From Fischerella sp. PCC 9605 (GTDB lineage Bacteria; Cyanobacteriota; Cyanobacteriia; Cyanobacteriales; Nostocaceae), in contig NZ_KI912153.1 of assembly GCF_000517105.1 (NCBI RefSeq), forward strand, positions 297,507 to 361,506: 64,000 bases of DNA, written 5' to 3'. The position numbers were made by a program, and so were the translations under genes. How positions within the stretch are numbered: the stretch's first letter is position 1; each line of letters opens with the position of its first letter. Below, in pieces: positions 29,335 through 39,087 of this stretch. The notes below the pieces were generated by a model, which was given only the letters and a program-made list of their open reading frames with translations, had not been told where the DNA came from and ran no database searches.

Positions 29335-31551
29335 ATGCTGAGATCAGACAAACATCCTCAATACCCATTGTTACCGGCCAATTCATCCCAGTTCAATGAT
29401 GTTGATGAAGGTGGATTGAATTTGGGTCAAGTTGGAGCAGCTCTTCGTCGCCGAGCATTGTTGATAGCTGGTGTAACAGGCGTAGTGGCAACAGCGGCGG
29501 TGTTGAAGGCAGAAACAGATCCACCAATATATCAGGGTACGTTTGAGATTTTAACCAAGCCTGTAACTGGTGAGAGTAAGGCTGTAGCGGATGTTCCTCA
29601 AACTATAGGAAATAGACAAGACCCAATCACCGCTCCGCAGACAAAAGATGAAGTCAAGACAACGATCGCAGTTTTACAAAGTCGCGGATTATTAGAGCCT
29701 GTAATTCAAAAGCTGCAGATGAAGTACCCTGGTCTAGATTATGACTACATCATGCAGAGCTTAATGATTGAGCCTGGGGAACAGAATATTTTACAGGTTC
29801 AATACACAAACCCAGATGAGCATTTAGTTCGCGACTTTCTAAGTGCAATTAAAGATGCTTTTTTGGAATATAGTCTGGAGGAGCGTCGAAACGATGTTGA
29901 GCAGGCTATCAAATTTGTAGAAAAAGAAAAACAGCCGCTGGAAGAACGAGTAAAAGACTGGCAAGAAAGACTGCGAACAATCAGGCAAAAAAATAACTTA
30001 GTCGAACCAGCGCAGAAATCACAAGAAGTATCTGCTCTGATTGCAACGTTGACACAACAGCAGTTGGATAATCGCGTGCAACTAGAGCAAATGCGAGCCA
30101 AATATCTAGACTTGCAAAAAGAGTTGGCACAACAACCAGGTGCATTGGCTAGTAATTCGCTGCTGAGTGACAACCCTCGCTACCAAAAGATACTCGATCA
30201 AATTCAGCAAGCAAACACAGAAATTGCTAGAAGAGGATCTGTATATACCGATCAAGAAGAGGGTATGCAACGCCTTTACCAGCAGAGGTACAGCATGGTT
30301 TCGATGCTGGAGCAGGAAAGGGCAAGGGTAAATAGGGATTTTCTCAGTCGAATTCGGGAACTGGAAGCGCGTGATGTAGCTTTAGCCGAGAAAATCGATA
30401 ACCTCAACGGCTACTTACGAGCTTTGGCAGCAGTTAGTCGTGATTACGATAACATTCAGCGGGAATTAAAAATTGCTACCGACGCTCTCAGCCAATTTAC
30501 AGCCAAGCAACAAGCATTGCAAATCGAGTATTCTCAAAGACTCCAGCCTTGGAGGTTACTCGATCCTCAAATGACACTAGTGAACGAACCCCAGGCTATT
30601 TCGGATAGTGCAAAGAGAAATTTAGCGCTAGGAGGATTATTGGGTTTACTCTTGGGTGTAGGAGCAGCTTTAGTTGTAGATAAGCTCAGCAATGTTTTCT
30701 ATACATCTAAGGATCTTAAAGAAGCCACTGGTCTGCCATTACTAGGCGTAGTTCCTTTAAGAAAAGAAATTGCAGCATTGGCTGATCAAGGAAATGCTTC
30801 TAGTACTGTGCAACAAGCTGCTCGGGCCTCATTTTTTGAAGTCTTTCGTTCTCTTTACACCAATATTCTGCTTCTAGGTTCGGATGCACCAATTCGTTCA
30901 CTTGTGATTAGTTCAGCAGGGCAAGGAGACGGTAAATCAACAGTTGCTGTACACTTAGCCTTGTCAGCAGCAGCGATGGGACATCGAGTATTGCTTGTGG
31001 ATGCAAATTTACGTTCTCCCAGCCTTCACCAGCGCGTGGGGTTGATGAATATTCAGGGTTTAACTGATGTGATTTCTGCCGATCTAGACTGGAGCAATGT
31101 GATAGAGCGATCGCCCTTAGAAGACAACCTCTATGTCCTCTCTGCCGGCCCGATTCCACCAGACTCGATTAGATTGCTTGCGTCTCAGAAAATGCAGGAC
31201 TTGATGCAAGACCTACATAGCAGCTTCGATCTAGTGATTTATGACACGCCACCTCTAGTTGGATTCGCAGATGCTACCTTGCTGGCTGCAAATACAAATG
31301 GTATGGTTCTAGTTGCTGGTTTGGGTAAGGTAAAACGTAGTGTACTCCAGCAAGCACTAGAAGAACTACAAATATCAGGAACACCCGTTTTAGGGTTGAT
31401 AGCGAATAAGTCAAGAGACTCTGTACCCGCCTCTTACAGCTACTACCAGCAGTATTACAGACAGGGCATGAGCGTTGAACGCATAGGTGATGAGGAAGAC
31501 GTAGATAGCAGCAGTGCTTCTGCGCCAACTTCTTTAAGACAAATTAAGTGA
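29335..31551 (+). CDS. Wzc-like polysaccharide co-polymerase with tyrosine-kinase domain
   Basis: The 738-residue inner-membrane protein starts with a Wzz domain: membrane span RALLIAGVTGVVATAAVL (about 39-56), a long coiled-coil periplasmic part (about 180-400), and a second span NLALGGLLGLLLGVGAALVV (about 426-445). The cytoplasmic BY-kinase follows with Walker A SSAGQGDGKST (about 526-536), Walker A' VLLVDANLRSP (about 553) and Walker B LVIYDTPP (about 633). A C-terminal tyrosine cluster (SYSYYQQYYRQG) is the usual autophosphorylation site. It controls chain length and export of exopolysaccharide. No glycosyltransferases are adjacent. Confidence 0.95.
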   Translation: MLRSDKHPQYPLLPANSSQFNDVDEGGLNLGQVGAALRRRALLIAGVTGVVATAAVLKAETDPPIYQGTFEILTKPVTGESKAVADVPQTIGNRQDPITAPQTKDEVKTTIAVLQSRGLLEPVIQKLQMKYPGLDYDYIMQSLMIEPGEQNILQVQYTNPDEHLVRDFLSAIKDAFLEYSLEERRNDVEQAIKFVEKEKQPLEERVKDWQERLRTIRQKNNLVEPAQKSQEVSALIATLTQQQLDNRVQLEQMRAKYLDLQKELAQQPGALASNSLLSDNPRYQKILDQIQQANTEIARRGSVYTDQEEGMQRLYQQRYSMVSMLEQERARVNRDFLSRIRELEARDVALAEKIDNLNGYLRALAAVSRDYDNIQRELKIATDALSQFTAKQQALQIEYSQRLQPWRLLDPQMTLVNEPQAISDSAKRNLALGGLLGLLLGVGAALVVDKLSNVFYTSKDLKEATGLPLLGVVPLRKEIAALADQGNASSTVQQAARASFFEVFRSLYTNILLLGSDAPIRSLVISSAGQGDGKSTVAVHLALSAAAMGHRVLLVDANLRSPSLHQRVGLMNIQGLTDVISADLDWSNVIERSPLEDNLYVLSAGPIPPDSIRLLASQKMQDLMQDLHSSFDLVIYDTPPLVGFADATLLAANTNGMVLVAGLGKVKRSVLQQALEELQISGTPVLGLIANKSRDSVPASYSYYQQYYRQGMSVERIGDEEDVDSSSASAPTSLRQIK

Positions 31552-31655
31552 TAGTGGATAGTGGATAGTGGATAGTGGATAGTGGATAGTGGATAGTGGT
31601 TAACTACTAACTACTAACTACTAACTACTAACTACTAACCACTAACTACTAACTA
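31552..31655. repeat. Facing heptamer arrays GATAGTG and ACTAACT
   Basis: Six GATAGTG units are directly followed by about eight ACTAACT units, which are imperfectly complementary, so the whole can fold into a long hairpin between two convergent genes. Confidence 0.85.
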
Positions 31656-32135
31656 CTACCTATCCGGTGATTTCAGAGCGCGATCGAGTATTTGACGAGC
31701 CTGTTCTGCTTTGGTTTTTGCTTCTTGGTAACGCAAATTTGCTTGAGCAAAAGTCTTGAGAACTTTAAAACCTTCCTTCAGGCGAGTAATTTCTTCTTCA
31801 GTTACAGACTTGTCTGAGAAGAGTATGTCAACCTGTTTGCGAATTTCCAATGCTTCGGCGCGTGAATCTTGGACTTTCAGCTTCAATGTGGCTAGGTTGC
31901 TGAGAACCTGAACTGCTTGTGTAATTTCGTCCTCACCGCTAGCAGTATCCATTGGTACTTCCTTCACCTCAATTAGTTGTTGGGGACCAAATCCGTCTTC
32001 CAGTTCCGTAGGCAATTTGCCTTCATCCATGAGTTGCATTAGCTGATCCATAGCTTTCTCACGGGCTTTGGCCGAATCTTTACCAGGAACGGTGAGGATA
32101 ATTTCTGGGCTTTGAGCGAGAGTGTACTGAACCAT
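31656..32135 (-). CDS. Conserved hypothetical protein, 159 aa, coiled-coil rich
   Basis: The protein starts MVQYTLAQSPEIILTVPGKD and has a predicted alpha/beta N-terminal part (about 1-65; PELEDGFGPQQLIEV-like) and a long helical C-terminal half (about 80-159) with heptad-like leucines and many charged residues (LKLKVQDSRAEALEIRKQ). I do not recognise a named family; the style is that of a conserved cyanobacterial protein. No signal peptide or membrane segment is present. It ends inside the heptamer repeat array, and its stop lies a few bases after the repeats end. Confidence 0.75.
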   Translation of the reverse strand: MVQYTLAQSPEIILTVPGKDSAKAREKAMDQLMQLMDEGKLPTELEDGFGPQQLIEVKEVPMDTASGEDEITQAVQVLSNLATLKLKVQDSRAEALEIRKQVDILFSDKSVTEEEITRLKEGFKVLKTFAQANLRYQEAKTKAEQARQILDRALKSPDR

Positions 32136-32597
32136 ATCTGGGGTAGCGAAGTTGCTGCTGCTGTAAAAGCCGGGGGATTAATTTTAACATGAAGGAGCTA
32201 GTATCGTGTGGCAAATTGTTTTTCGCCCTGCCACGGGAGAATTGTGGAAGTGTTTAAGCTTACAATCTTTATCTGGCAATTATTTTAGCTTTTTAAAAGC
32301 TGTATTGAAAATAGGGGAAAGGGGAAAGGGGAACTCTTAAGAGGTATTTTTATCGTTGGTTGTGGAATTTTCCTGTGATTAGCTGCTTTGAAAATTAAGA
32401 CAGAAGGTAAGAGGATTTTTATAGTTTTAGGAACTTTCTTACTTTACATGCAGTTGTTAATAAGTGCGATCGCCCTTTGCATCTTCTGTAATAAAGAGCG
32501 ATCGCTTTTTCATTCACCTGTCAGATGAGAGAGTGGGGGAACTACTAACCACTAACTAACAACCAACAACCAACAAACAACCACTAACTACTAACTA
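32136..32597. repeat. Gap with an HIP1-pair hairpin and heptamer array
   Basis: GCGATCGCCCTTT at 32466-32478 pairs with AAAGAGCGATCGC at 32493-32505 (12 of 13 bases), followed by a T run on the plus strand. AACCAACAACCAACAAAC-type heptamers fill 32545-32597. No gene is seen. Confidence 0.7.
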
Positions 32598-33089
32598 TCA
32601 ACCACACTCCAAAGACTCTCTCGTAGACACACCAGTTTTAGAATTCACGCCACTTGCCTTCGCACAAAGTTTTTTCACTTCCAGACCATCTAAAACTGCA
32701 TTGGTGAAATCAGTACCTGTGATGTCAACATTATCAAAAGTAGAATATAAAAGCATTGCATCGGTAAAAATTGCATCACTTAAATCCGCATCCCGAAAAT
32801 CGGTAAGATAGGCTATACCATTGGTAAAATCTGCACCATGTAGATTTGCTTTTTCTAGATAAGCACTGTTAAAAACAGCACCACGTAAATCAGCATTGCT
32901 AAAATTAGATTTATCCAACTTCACCTTGGCAAACTCTTCACGGATCAAGGTTTGACCAGAAAAATCTGCGTTACTCATTTGCTTGTAGCCTGCAAAACGG
33001 CTGCTAGAAGATTTTGCTGCCTCTGCTGACAGGGGAAACAACAGCACCATAGCTAAGATAAAGGCAGCTAATACTCGCCAAAACTTCAT
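32598..33089 (-). CDS. Exported pentapeptide-repeat protein (thylakoid-lumen type)
   Basis: The 163-residue protein has a signal peptide (FWRVLAAFILAMVLLFPLSAEA, cleavage about residue 24), then about 18 A(D/N)LXX or ADFXX pentapeptides (residues about 40-135, e.g. NADLRGAVF, ANLHGADF, DADLSDAIF). The C-terminal LCAKASGVN.KTG..TRESLEC with two Cys matches plant lumenal pentapeptide proteins of the TL15/TL17 type, so it probably resides in the thylakoid lumen or periplasm with a disulfide. Function is unknown. It is divergent from gcvT. Confidence 0.88.
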   Translation of the reverse strand: MKFWRVLAAFILAMVLLFPLSAEAAKSSSSRFAGYKQMSNADFSGQTLIREEFAKVKLDKSNFSNADLRGAVFNSAYLEKANLHGADFTNGIAYLTDFRDADLSDAIFTDAMLLYSTFDNVDITGTDFTNAVLDGLEVKKLCAKASGVNSKTGVSTRESLECG

Positions 33090-33345
33090 AACGTTAACTT
33101 AATAAATCTCAATACTTACACCATTCATTATTAAACATCATGGGTAAGTTCTTTTTGGAGAATGGGAAACGGTTTAGATTCCCTCGCATCATCGCCCCAA
33201 GCATAATTTTAAGTATAGACCTTTAAAATGATACCTATGGCGTCCGGGGTGTTTGCGGAAGCACCTCATCATCTTTGCCTCCCTACACCTCTTTAACCCC
33301 GTGTTTGGGGGTTGTTGATGTCTAAGGGGTTTAAAAAATGCGATG
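33090..33345. other. Left part of the gap between the pentapeptide gene and gcvT
   Basis: No gene is seen. It contains AAGTATAGACC-type promoter-like sequence and a CCTCTTTAACCCCGTGTTTGGGGG stem near 33290-33313 that could fold. Confidence 0.4.
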
Positions 33346-33585
33346 TTACTTCAGTTCTAAACGAGAAACTTCCTGTTCTAAATGAGAACGTTCTTGTTCT
33401 AAACGAGAATCTTCTAATTTGAAGCGAGAACCTTTCTGTTCTAAACAAAAACTTTCTAGTTCTAAATGAGAAAGTTCTTGTCCTAAACGAGAATCTTTTG
33501 ACTTGAAACGAGAACTTTCCTGTTCTAAATGAGAAACTTCTAACTTGAAACGAGAATCTTCCTGTTCTAAACGAGAAAATCCGAG
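33346..33585 (-). repeat. 21-bp minisatellite, open on the minus strand as heptads but lacking a start codon
   Basis: Eleven 21-bp units (consensus on the minus strand TCTCGTTTAGAACAGGAAGAT and variants) fill 240 bases. One minus-strand frame is open for 79 codons and spells heptads such as SRLEQED, SRFKLEV and SHLEQES without a break; TAA closes it at 33346-33348 and another TAA stands immediately before it at 33586-33588. No ATG, GTG or TTG occurs in it. Confidence 0.9.
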
Positions 33586-33772
33586 TTAAGAACCTGAGTT
33601 ATGCCGTTGCAAACAAATACCTCTCTGTTTCCTCTGCGTCCTCTGCGGTAAAAAATCTGTCGTTCTTTGTGTCCTTTGGATCTTTGTGGTTTAAACAAAG
33701 TGCGATCGCCTGCCGAACCCGAATCAATCCCGTAGTATATAAAGATGGCGATCTCTGAGAACAAAATTACCC

Positions 33773-34909
33773 GTGGCTAAACAAGAAGAAAACGCTGTCT
33801 CTCTATATCGAACACCTCTATATTCTCTTGCTCAAGAACTGAAAGCACGGTTAACCAGCTTTGGTGGTTGGGAAATGCCCGTACAATTTAGCGGTATTAC
33901 TCACGAACATGAAGCTGTAAGAAATAAAGCCGGAATGTTCGATATTTCCCACATGGGTAAATTTAAATTACAAGGTAAAAACCTCATTTCACAACTTCAA
34001 ACTTTAGTACCTTCAGACTTAACTCGCTTGCAACCTGGTCAAGCTCAATACACAGTATTGTTAAATCCCGAAGGTGGCATTATTGATGATATTATTTTCT
34101 ACTTTCAAGGAGAAAACCCCTCTGGCAACCAACAGGGAGTGATGATCGTCAATGCTGCCACTACTAACAAAGATAAAACGTGGATATTGCAGCATCTTGA
34201 CGCCAACGAAGTTACCTTCCAAGACCTTTCATCAGAAAAAATTTTAATTGCTGTCCAAGGGCCAAAAGCAGTCGAATATCTTCAGCCTTTCGTACAAGCA
34301 GACTTAACCCCAGTCAAAGCCTTCGGTCACTTAGAAGCAACGGTTCTAGGTAAACCAGCCTTTCTTGCCCGCACAGGTTACACCGGAGAAGATGGATTTG
34401 AGGTGATGCTAGATCCACAAGTGGGAATAGAATTATGGCGTCGTCTTCATAATGCTAGTGTTGTTCCCTGTGGACTTGGTGCTAGAGACACCCTGCGACT
34501 AGAAGCAGCAATGGCACTTTACGGGCAAGATATCGACGACACTACCACACCTTTAGAAGCGGGTTTGGGTTGGTTAGTGCATCTTGATACCAAAGGGGAT
34601 TTTATTGGACGTCCAATTTTGGAACGGCAAAAATCAGTCGGAGTTGAGCGTCGACTGGTAGGTTTGCAAATGCAAGGACGCAACATTGCCCGTCACGGCT
34701 ACCAAGTATTATCAGCAGGTAAAGTAGTAGGAGAAGTTACTAGTGGTACACTATCACCTACACTGGGTTATCCCATTGCCTTGGCTTATGTTCCCACCCA
34801 GCTAGCAACTGTTAATCAGCAGTTAGAAGTGGAAATTCGCGGTAAAACTTACCCAGCGGTAGTAGTTAAAAAACCTTTTTACCGTTCTAAAACTCGCGTA
34901 ACGAACTGA
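33773..34909 (+). CDS. gcvT: Glycine cleavage system T protein (aminomethyltransferase)
   Basis: The 378-residue folate-binding enzyme takes the aminomethyl group from lipoyl-GcvH, releasing ammonia and forming methylene-tetrahydrofolate. It shows [21 protein letters not shown] (catalytic region), [12 protein letters not shown] with the conserved acid, and [11 protein letters not shown]. Length is typical. The start is GTG (GTGGCTAAACAAG). With gcvH and gcvP downstream it forms the glycine decarboxylase system, which in cyanobacteria handles photorespiratory glycine. No glycine riboswitch was recognised upstream. Confidence 0.97.
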   Translation: MAKQEENAVSLYRTPLYSLAQELKARLTSFGGWEMPVQFSGITHEHEAVRNKAGMFDISHMGKFKLQGKNLISQLQTLVPSDLTRLQPGQAQYTVLLNPEGGIIDDIIFYFQGENPSGNQQGVMIVNAATTNKDKTWILQHLDANEVTFQDLSSEKILIAVQGPKAVEYLQPFVQADLTPVKAFGHLEATVLGKPAFLARTGYTGEDGFEVMLDPQVGIELWRRLHNASVVPCGLGARDTLRLEAAMALYGQDIDDTTTPLEAGLGWLVHLDTKGDFIGRPILERQKSVGVERRLVGLQMQGRNIARHGYQVLSAGKVVGEVTSGTLSPTLGYPIALAYVPTQLATVNQQLEVEIRGKTYPAVVVKKPFYRSKTRVTN

Positions 34910-35029
34910 CAAAGCAATGGGAAAAATCAAACTTGTGGGTGCTACTAATTTCTAATGGCTAATTACCTTTACCATGTAGCTATTAGCCATCATTTACGTT
35001 AATTTTTCTCATGTGGAAGAGGAAGTGAT

Positions 35030-35416
35030 ATGTCTTTGGAATATCCAGAAGATTTAAGGTACTTAGATACTCATGAATACGTGCGCTTAGAAGGCGAAAT
35101 TGCCACAATTGGCATTACCGCCTTTGCTGTAGACCAATTAGGAGACATTGTATTTCTGGAATTGCCAGAAATCGGTGATGCTGTCACCAAAGAAGAAAAG
35201 TTGGGTACCATTGAATCTGTGAAAGCCGTTGAAGACTTAAACTCACCAGTCACTGGCACTGTCATAGAACGCAATGATGCGATGGTAGAATCTCCGGAAC
35301 AAATAGCAGAAGACCCTTACGGCGAGGGATGGTTGATTAAAGTGCGAGTTAATGACCCCGGTGAAATTGATGATGCATTGACGGCAGAAGAGTATAGCGC
35401 CCAGGTGGAGGGGTAG
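35030..35416 (+). CDS. gcvH: Glycine cleavage system H protein
   Basis: The 128-residue lipoyl carrier shuttles intermediates between GcvP, GcvT and the L-protein. The lipoylation site is K65 in [15 protein letters not shown], in the usual hairpin. It starts [19 protein letters not shown] as other H proteins do. AGAGGAAG precedes the ATG by 6-7 bases. It is 120 bp downstream of gcvT and 274 bp upstream of gcvP. Confidence 0.97.
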   Translation: MSLEYPEDLRYLDTHEYVRLEGEIATIGITAFAVDQLGDIVFLELPEIGDAVTKEEKLGTIESVKAVEDLNSPVTGTVIERNDAMVESPEQIAEDPYGEGWLIKVRVNDPGEIDDALTAEEYSAQVEG

Positions 35417-35690
35417 TAGGAATTGTTAGTGGTTGGTTGTTGGTGGTTGGTGTTTGTAGAGACGTGCCATGGCACGTCTCTACATTGGTTAGTGGTTGAT
35501 TAGTCCAAACAACAAACAACAAACACCCAACAACAATTACTTAGTCAAACAACAATCAACAAACAACAAACAACAAACACCAAACAACCACTATCACCAT
35601 GTGAAGTTTACGTAAACTGATATTTCTGAATCCAACGTCTTAAATATACTTATTGCAAAATATTAAGTAGTTACGTCTGGAGAGTTATTT
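35417..35690. repeat. Heptamer arrays around a perfect 28-bp palindrome between gcvH and gcvP
   Basis: GGTTGTTGGTGGTTGG units lie left of a perfect 28-bp palindrome (35456-35483, arm GTAGAGACGTGCCA), and CAAACAACAAACAAC units lie right of it, so the flanks are mutually complementary and a very large hairpin is possible. The last 90 bases should hold the gcvP promoter. Confidence 0.88.
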
Positions 35691-38612
35691 GTGGTAATAT
35701 CCGCTCCTCGTCCTCAGTCAGGCAACCAACAAACGCCGGGCGAAAGCACTCAAAAGTCCAGTAATTTTAAGGAAAGACACATTGGACCTAATGCCGATGA
35801 CATCCAGCAAATGCTGGCTGTACTGGGTATTTCTTCGCTGGATGCCCTCATTGACCAAACAGTACCGCAGTCCATCCGGCTATCTCGTCCATTAAAATTG
35901 CCAGAAGCATTAAGTGAGTATGCCGCACTAACAAAGTTAAAAGAAATAGCTTTAAAAAACCAAGTTTTCCGCTCATTCATTGGTATGGGATATTACGACA
36001 CTATCACCCCAGCGGTGATACAGCGTAATATCTTAGAAAACCCTGGTTGGTATACTGCATATACTCCTTATCAGCCGGAAATTGCTCAAGGGCGACTAGA
36101 AGCACTGTTGAATTTCCAAACCATGATGATCGACTTGACAGGTTTGGAAATTGCTAATGCTTCATTATTAGATGAAGCAACAGCCGCCGCCGAAGCAATG
36201 AGCATGAGTTATGGTGTTTGTAAAAATAAGGCAAATACCTTCTTCGTGTCTAATGATTGCCATCCCCAAACTATCGATGTGTTGCAGACACGGGCAAAGC
36301 CTTTGGGAATTCACATTATCGTCGGTGATCGCCAAACTTTTGATTTCGCAGAACCGATTTTTGGGGCAATTTTACAATATCCCGCTAGTGATGGCACAAT
36401 TTACGACTACCGCGCTTTTGTAGAAAAAGCCCATGCTGTGGGAGCATTGGTAACGGTAGCAGCAGATCCCTTAAGCCTCACCTTGTTGACACCTCCCGGT
36501 GAATTTGGTGCTGATATTGCCGTCGGTAGTACTCAACGTTTCGGGATTCCCCTTGGTTACGGCGGCCCTCATGCGGCATACTTTGCCACAAAAGAAGAAT
36601 ACAAGCGGCAAGTGCCAGGCCGAATTGTCGGTGTATCAAAAGATTCTCAAGGCAAACCTGCTTTACGTTTGGCTTTACAAACCCGCGAACAGCACATTCG
36701 TCGCGAAAAAGCGACTAGCAATATTTGTACAGCACAGGTATTGCTGGCGGTGATGGCGAGTATGTATGCTGTCTATCACGGCCCCGATGGACTCAAAAAA
36801 ATAGCAGATAACATTCATGCCCTAACTGTAGTCTTGGCAGCAGGACTGAAACGTCTGGGTTACAAACTTACTTCCGAAAGTTTCTTTGATACAATCCGAG
36901 TAGAATTAGGAACGCGCAGTTTAAAAGAAATTCTCGCAGCTTGCGAACAGAAGAAAATTAACCTGCGGATTTTCGATGACACTGCTGTAGGTATTTCGCT
37001 AGACGAAACCACTACAGTTGAGGATGTGCAAGACCTTTGGGAAATTTTTGCTGGCACAGATAACTTACCCTTCACCCTAGAAGAATTATCCCCCCCTCTC
37101 CCCACCACCCCATCTCCCCATCTCCCCCTCCCGCGCAAAAGCGCCTACCTCACCCACCCTATCTTCAACCGCTATCACTCAGAAACTGAGTTGTTGCGTT
37201 ACCTGCACAGGCTAGAAACTAAGGATTTGTCGCTAACAACGTCAATGATTCCTTTGGGGTCATGTACGATGAAGCTCAATGCGACATCGGAGATGATACC
37301 CGTAACTTGGGCAGAATTCTGCAAGATTCATCCTTTTGCCCCCCAGTCGCAAACGCAGGGTTATCAAATTCTGTTTCAGCAGTTGGAAGAATGGTTAGCC
37401 GAAATTACTGGGTTTGCTGGAATTTCTCTACAACCTAATGCTGGTTCTCAAGGTGAATACGCAGGGTTGTTAGTCATCCGCAAGTATCACGAAAGTCGTG
37501 GGGAAGCACACCGCAATGTTTGCCTAATTCCTACATCTGCCCACGGAACCAACCCAGCAAGTGCGGTGATGTGCGGGATGAAGGTGGTAGCTGTTGCCTG
37601 TGACAATCAAGGTAACGTGGACTTGAACGATCTAAAGGCAAAGGCAGAAAAGCACAGCAAAGAACTCGCCGCATTGATGGTGACTTATCCTTCTACTCAC
37701 GGTGTGTTTGAAGAACAAATTCAAGAAATTTGTGCTGTTGTTCATACCCACGGCGGCCAAGTTTACATGGATGGGGCAAATATGAATGCCCAAGTGGGGC
37801 TTTGCCGTCCGGGAGATATCGGTGCAGATGTTTGTCACTTGAACCTGCACAAAACTTTCTGCATTCCTCACGGTGGTGGTGGCCCGGGTATGGGGCCAAT
37901 TGGTGTTGCTAAGCATTTAGTGCCTTTTCTCCCCGGAAGTCCAGTTGTGAAAATGGGAGGTGAACTAAGCATTGGTGCAGTTTCAGCAGCACCTTGGGGT
38001 AGTGCTTGCATCTTGGTGATTTCTTGGATGTACATCGCGATGATGGGTGCGGCGGGTTTGACGGATGCCACAAAAGTGGCTATTCTCAATGCCAATTACA
38101 TCGCCAAGCGACTTGAGGGATACTATCCCGTTTTATATCAAGGGAAAAATGGGTTAGTTGCCCACGAGTGCATTTTAGATTTGCGATCGCTCAAAAAATC
38201 CGCAAGCATCGAAATTGATGATGTTGCCAAGCGTCTGATGGACTACGGCTTCCACGCGCCGACGGTTTCTTGGCCTGTGGCAGGTACAATCATGGTGGAA
38301 CCCACCGAAAGCGAATCCAAGGAAGAATTGGATCGTTTTTGCGATGCATTGATTGCCATTCGCCAAGAAATCGCCGCAATTGAATCTGGTAAGGCGGATC
38401 TGCAAGATAACGTCCTCAAAAATGCACCTTACACAGCCGAAAGCCTGATTGTCGGAGAATGGAACCATCCTTACTCTCGCGAACAAGCCGCTTACCCTGC
38501 ACCTTGGACTCGCGAACACAAATTCTGGCCTGCGGTCGGTCGCATTGATGCCGCCTTTGGGGATAGGAATTTTGTTTGTTCTTGCCTACCAATGGACGCT
38601 TATCAAACTTGA
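35691..38612 (+). CDS. gcvP: Glycine dehydrogenase (decarboxylating), P protein
   Basis: The 973-residue PLP enzyme decarboxylates glycine and loads the aminomethyl group on GcvH. Typical features are ERHIGPN near residue 30, GMGYYDT, the PLP lysine K721 in [18 protein letters not shown], and the conserved C-terminal YSREQAAYP with FGDRNFVC. The linker between the two homologous halves contains a proline-rich stretch at about residues 467-481, encoded by a CCCCATCTCC-type intergenic repeat sequence at 37087-37133. The start is GTG at 35691 with a GGAG 11 bases upstream. Confidence 0.97.
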   Translation: MVISAPRPQSGNQQTPGESTQKSSNFKERHIGPNADDIQQMLAVLGISSLDALIDQTVPQSIRLSRPLKLPEALSEYAALTKLKEIALKNQVFRSFIGMGYYDTITPAVIQRNILENPGWYTAYTPYQPEIAQGRLEALLNFQTMMIDLTGLEIANASLLDEATAAAEAMSMSYGVCKNKANTFFVSNDCHPQTIDVLQTRAKPLGIHIIVGDRQTFDFAEPIFGAILQYPASDGTIYDYRAFVEKAHAVGALVTVAADPLSLTLLTPPGEFGADIAVGSTQRFGIPLGYGGPHAAYFATKEEYKRQVPGRIVGVSKDSQGKPALRLALQTREQHIRREKATSNICTAQVLLAVMASMYAVYHGPDGLKKIADNIHALTVVLAAGLKRLGYKLTSESFFDTIRVELGTRSLKEILAACEQKKINLRIFDDTAVGISLDETTTVEDVQDLWEIFAGTDNLPFTLEELSPPLPTTPSPHLPLPRKSAYLTHPIFNRYHSETELLRYLHRLETKDLSLTTSMIPLGSCTMKLNATSEMIPVTWAEFCKIHPFAPQSQTQGYQILFQQLEEWLAEITGFAGISLQPNAGSQGEYAGLLVIRKYHESRGEAHRNVCLIPTSAHGTNPASAVMCGMKVVAVACDNQGNVDLNDLKAKAEKHSKELAALMVTYPSTHGVFEEQIQEICAVVHTHGGQVYMDGANMNAQVGLCRPGDIGADVCHLNLHKTFCIPHGGGGPGMGPIGVAKHLVPFLPGSPVVKMGGELSIGAVSAAPWGSACILVISWMYIAMMGAAGLTDATKVAILNANYIAKRLEGYYPVLYQGKNGLVAHECILDLRSLKKSASIEIDDVAKRLMDYGFHAPTVSWPVAGTIMVEPTESESKEELDRFCDALIAIRQEIAAIESGKADLQDNVLKNAPYTAESLIVGEWNHPYSREQAAYPAPWTREHKFWPAVGRIDAAFGDRNFVCSCLPMDAYQT

Positions 38613-38704
38613 CGGCAAGTGCGAAACTCCCCAGTTTCAAAATCTTCAGATGCTTGATATTGTGTCCAGCTGATTACATACACTTCCCGTAGAATCTCAC
38701 CCCC

Positions 38705-38738
38705 AGCCCCTCTCTGCTTACAGAGAGGGGCTAACTTT
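38705..38738 (+). terminator. Terminator-like hairpin after gcvP (member of a dispersed repeat)
   Basis: AGCCCCTCTCTG at 38705-38716 is perfectly complementary to CAGAGAGGGGCT at 38721-38732, loop CTTA, followed by AACTTTTTG. The same AGCCCCTCTC element belongs to a repeat family common in cyanobacterial gaps. Confidence 0.75.
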
Positions 38739-38808
38739 TTGCCCTTGTCGGCGTACTCCGCAAAGCAAAGTCAACAGAATTCACATCTTGTACTAATTGC
38801 AACAGCCG

Positions 38809-38876
38809 GGAGGCAGAGCCTCCAAACCCTCGTTACCAGGTTGAACCTGGTAACGAGAACTAGAGCCTCTGGCTCT
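38809..38876. repeat. Cluster of three perfect or near-perfect palindromes
   Basis: GGAGGCAGAGCCTCC (38809-38823), a 29-base palindrome with arm CTCGTTACCAGGTT and a single-base centre (38829-38857), and AGAGCCTCTGGCTCT (38862-38876) lie in a row, so three hairpins can form side by side. Confidence 0.9.
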
Positions 38877-39087
38877 TATAAAAAATGGTGCAAGATATCA
38901 GAGAAGCACATAAAGAAGCTTGAAAACAGCCCTTGTCCAAATTTTTTTCAAATATTTCGGTCACTTTGCGTCATAGTCTGCATAATCCCTTTTTGAAAAC
39001 CCCATATATGAATAGCACTCTCTCTGGATTTAGAAGGCTATGAAAACTCTTTAAAAATCAGCCTGATCAAAAATAAGAGGAAGCTTC

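Larger units (their letters stand above)
38613..39087. other. Gap between gcvP and the CHAT/DUF1822 operon with palindrome cluster
   Basis: Besides the terminator hairpin it contains three adjacent palindromes at 38809-38823, 38829-38857 and 38862-38876. The right part carries the operon promoter. A frame at 38739 overlaps these palindromes and is not considered a gene. Confidence 0.7.

Noticed and set aside
33346..33585. CRISPR array
   Set aside because: Units are contiguous 21-bp repeats with no spacers; the same holds for the heptamer arrays elsewhere.
33567..33764. 65-codon minus frame leading into the minisatellite
   Set aside because: Its sequence is of the common intergenic TTCTCTGCGTCCTCTGCGG type; it ends inside the repeat and overlaps the gcvT promoter region.
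33586..33772. Glycine riboswitch before gcvT
   Set aside because: No tandem aptamer with the conserved core was recognisable in this short leader.
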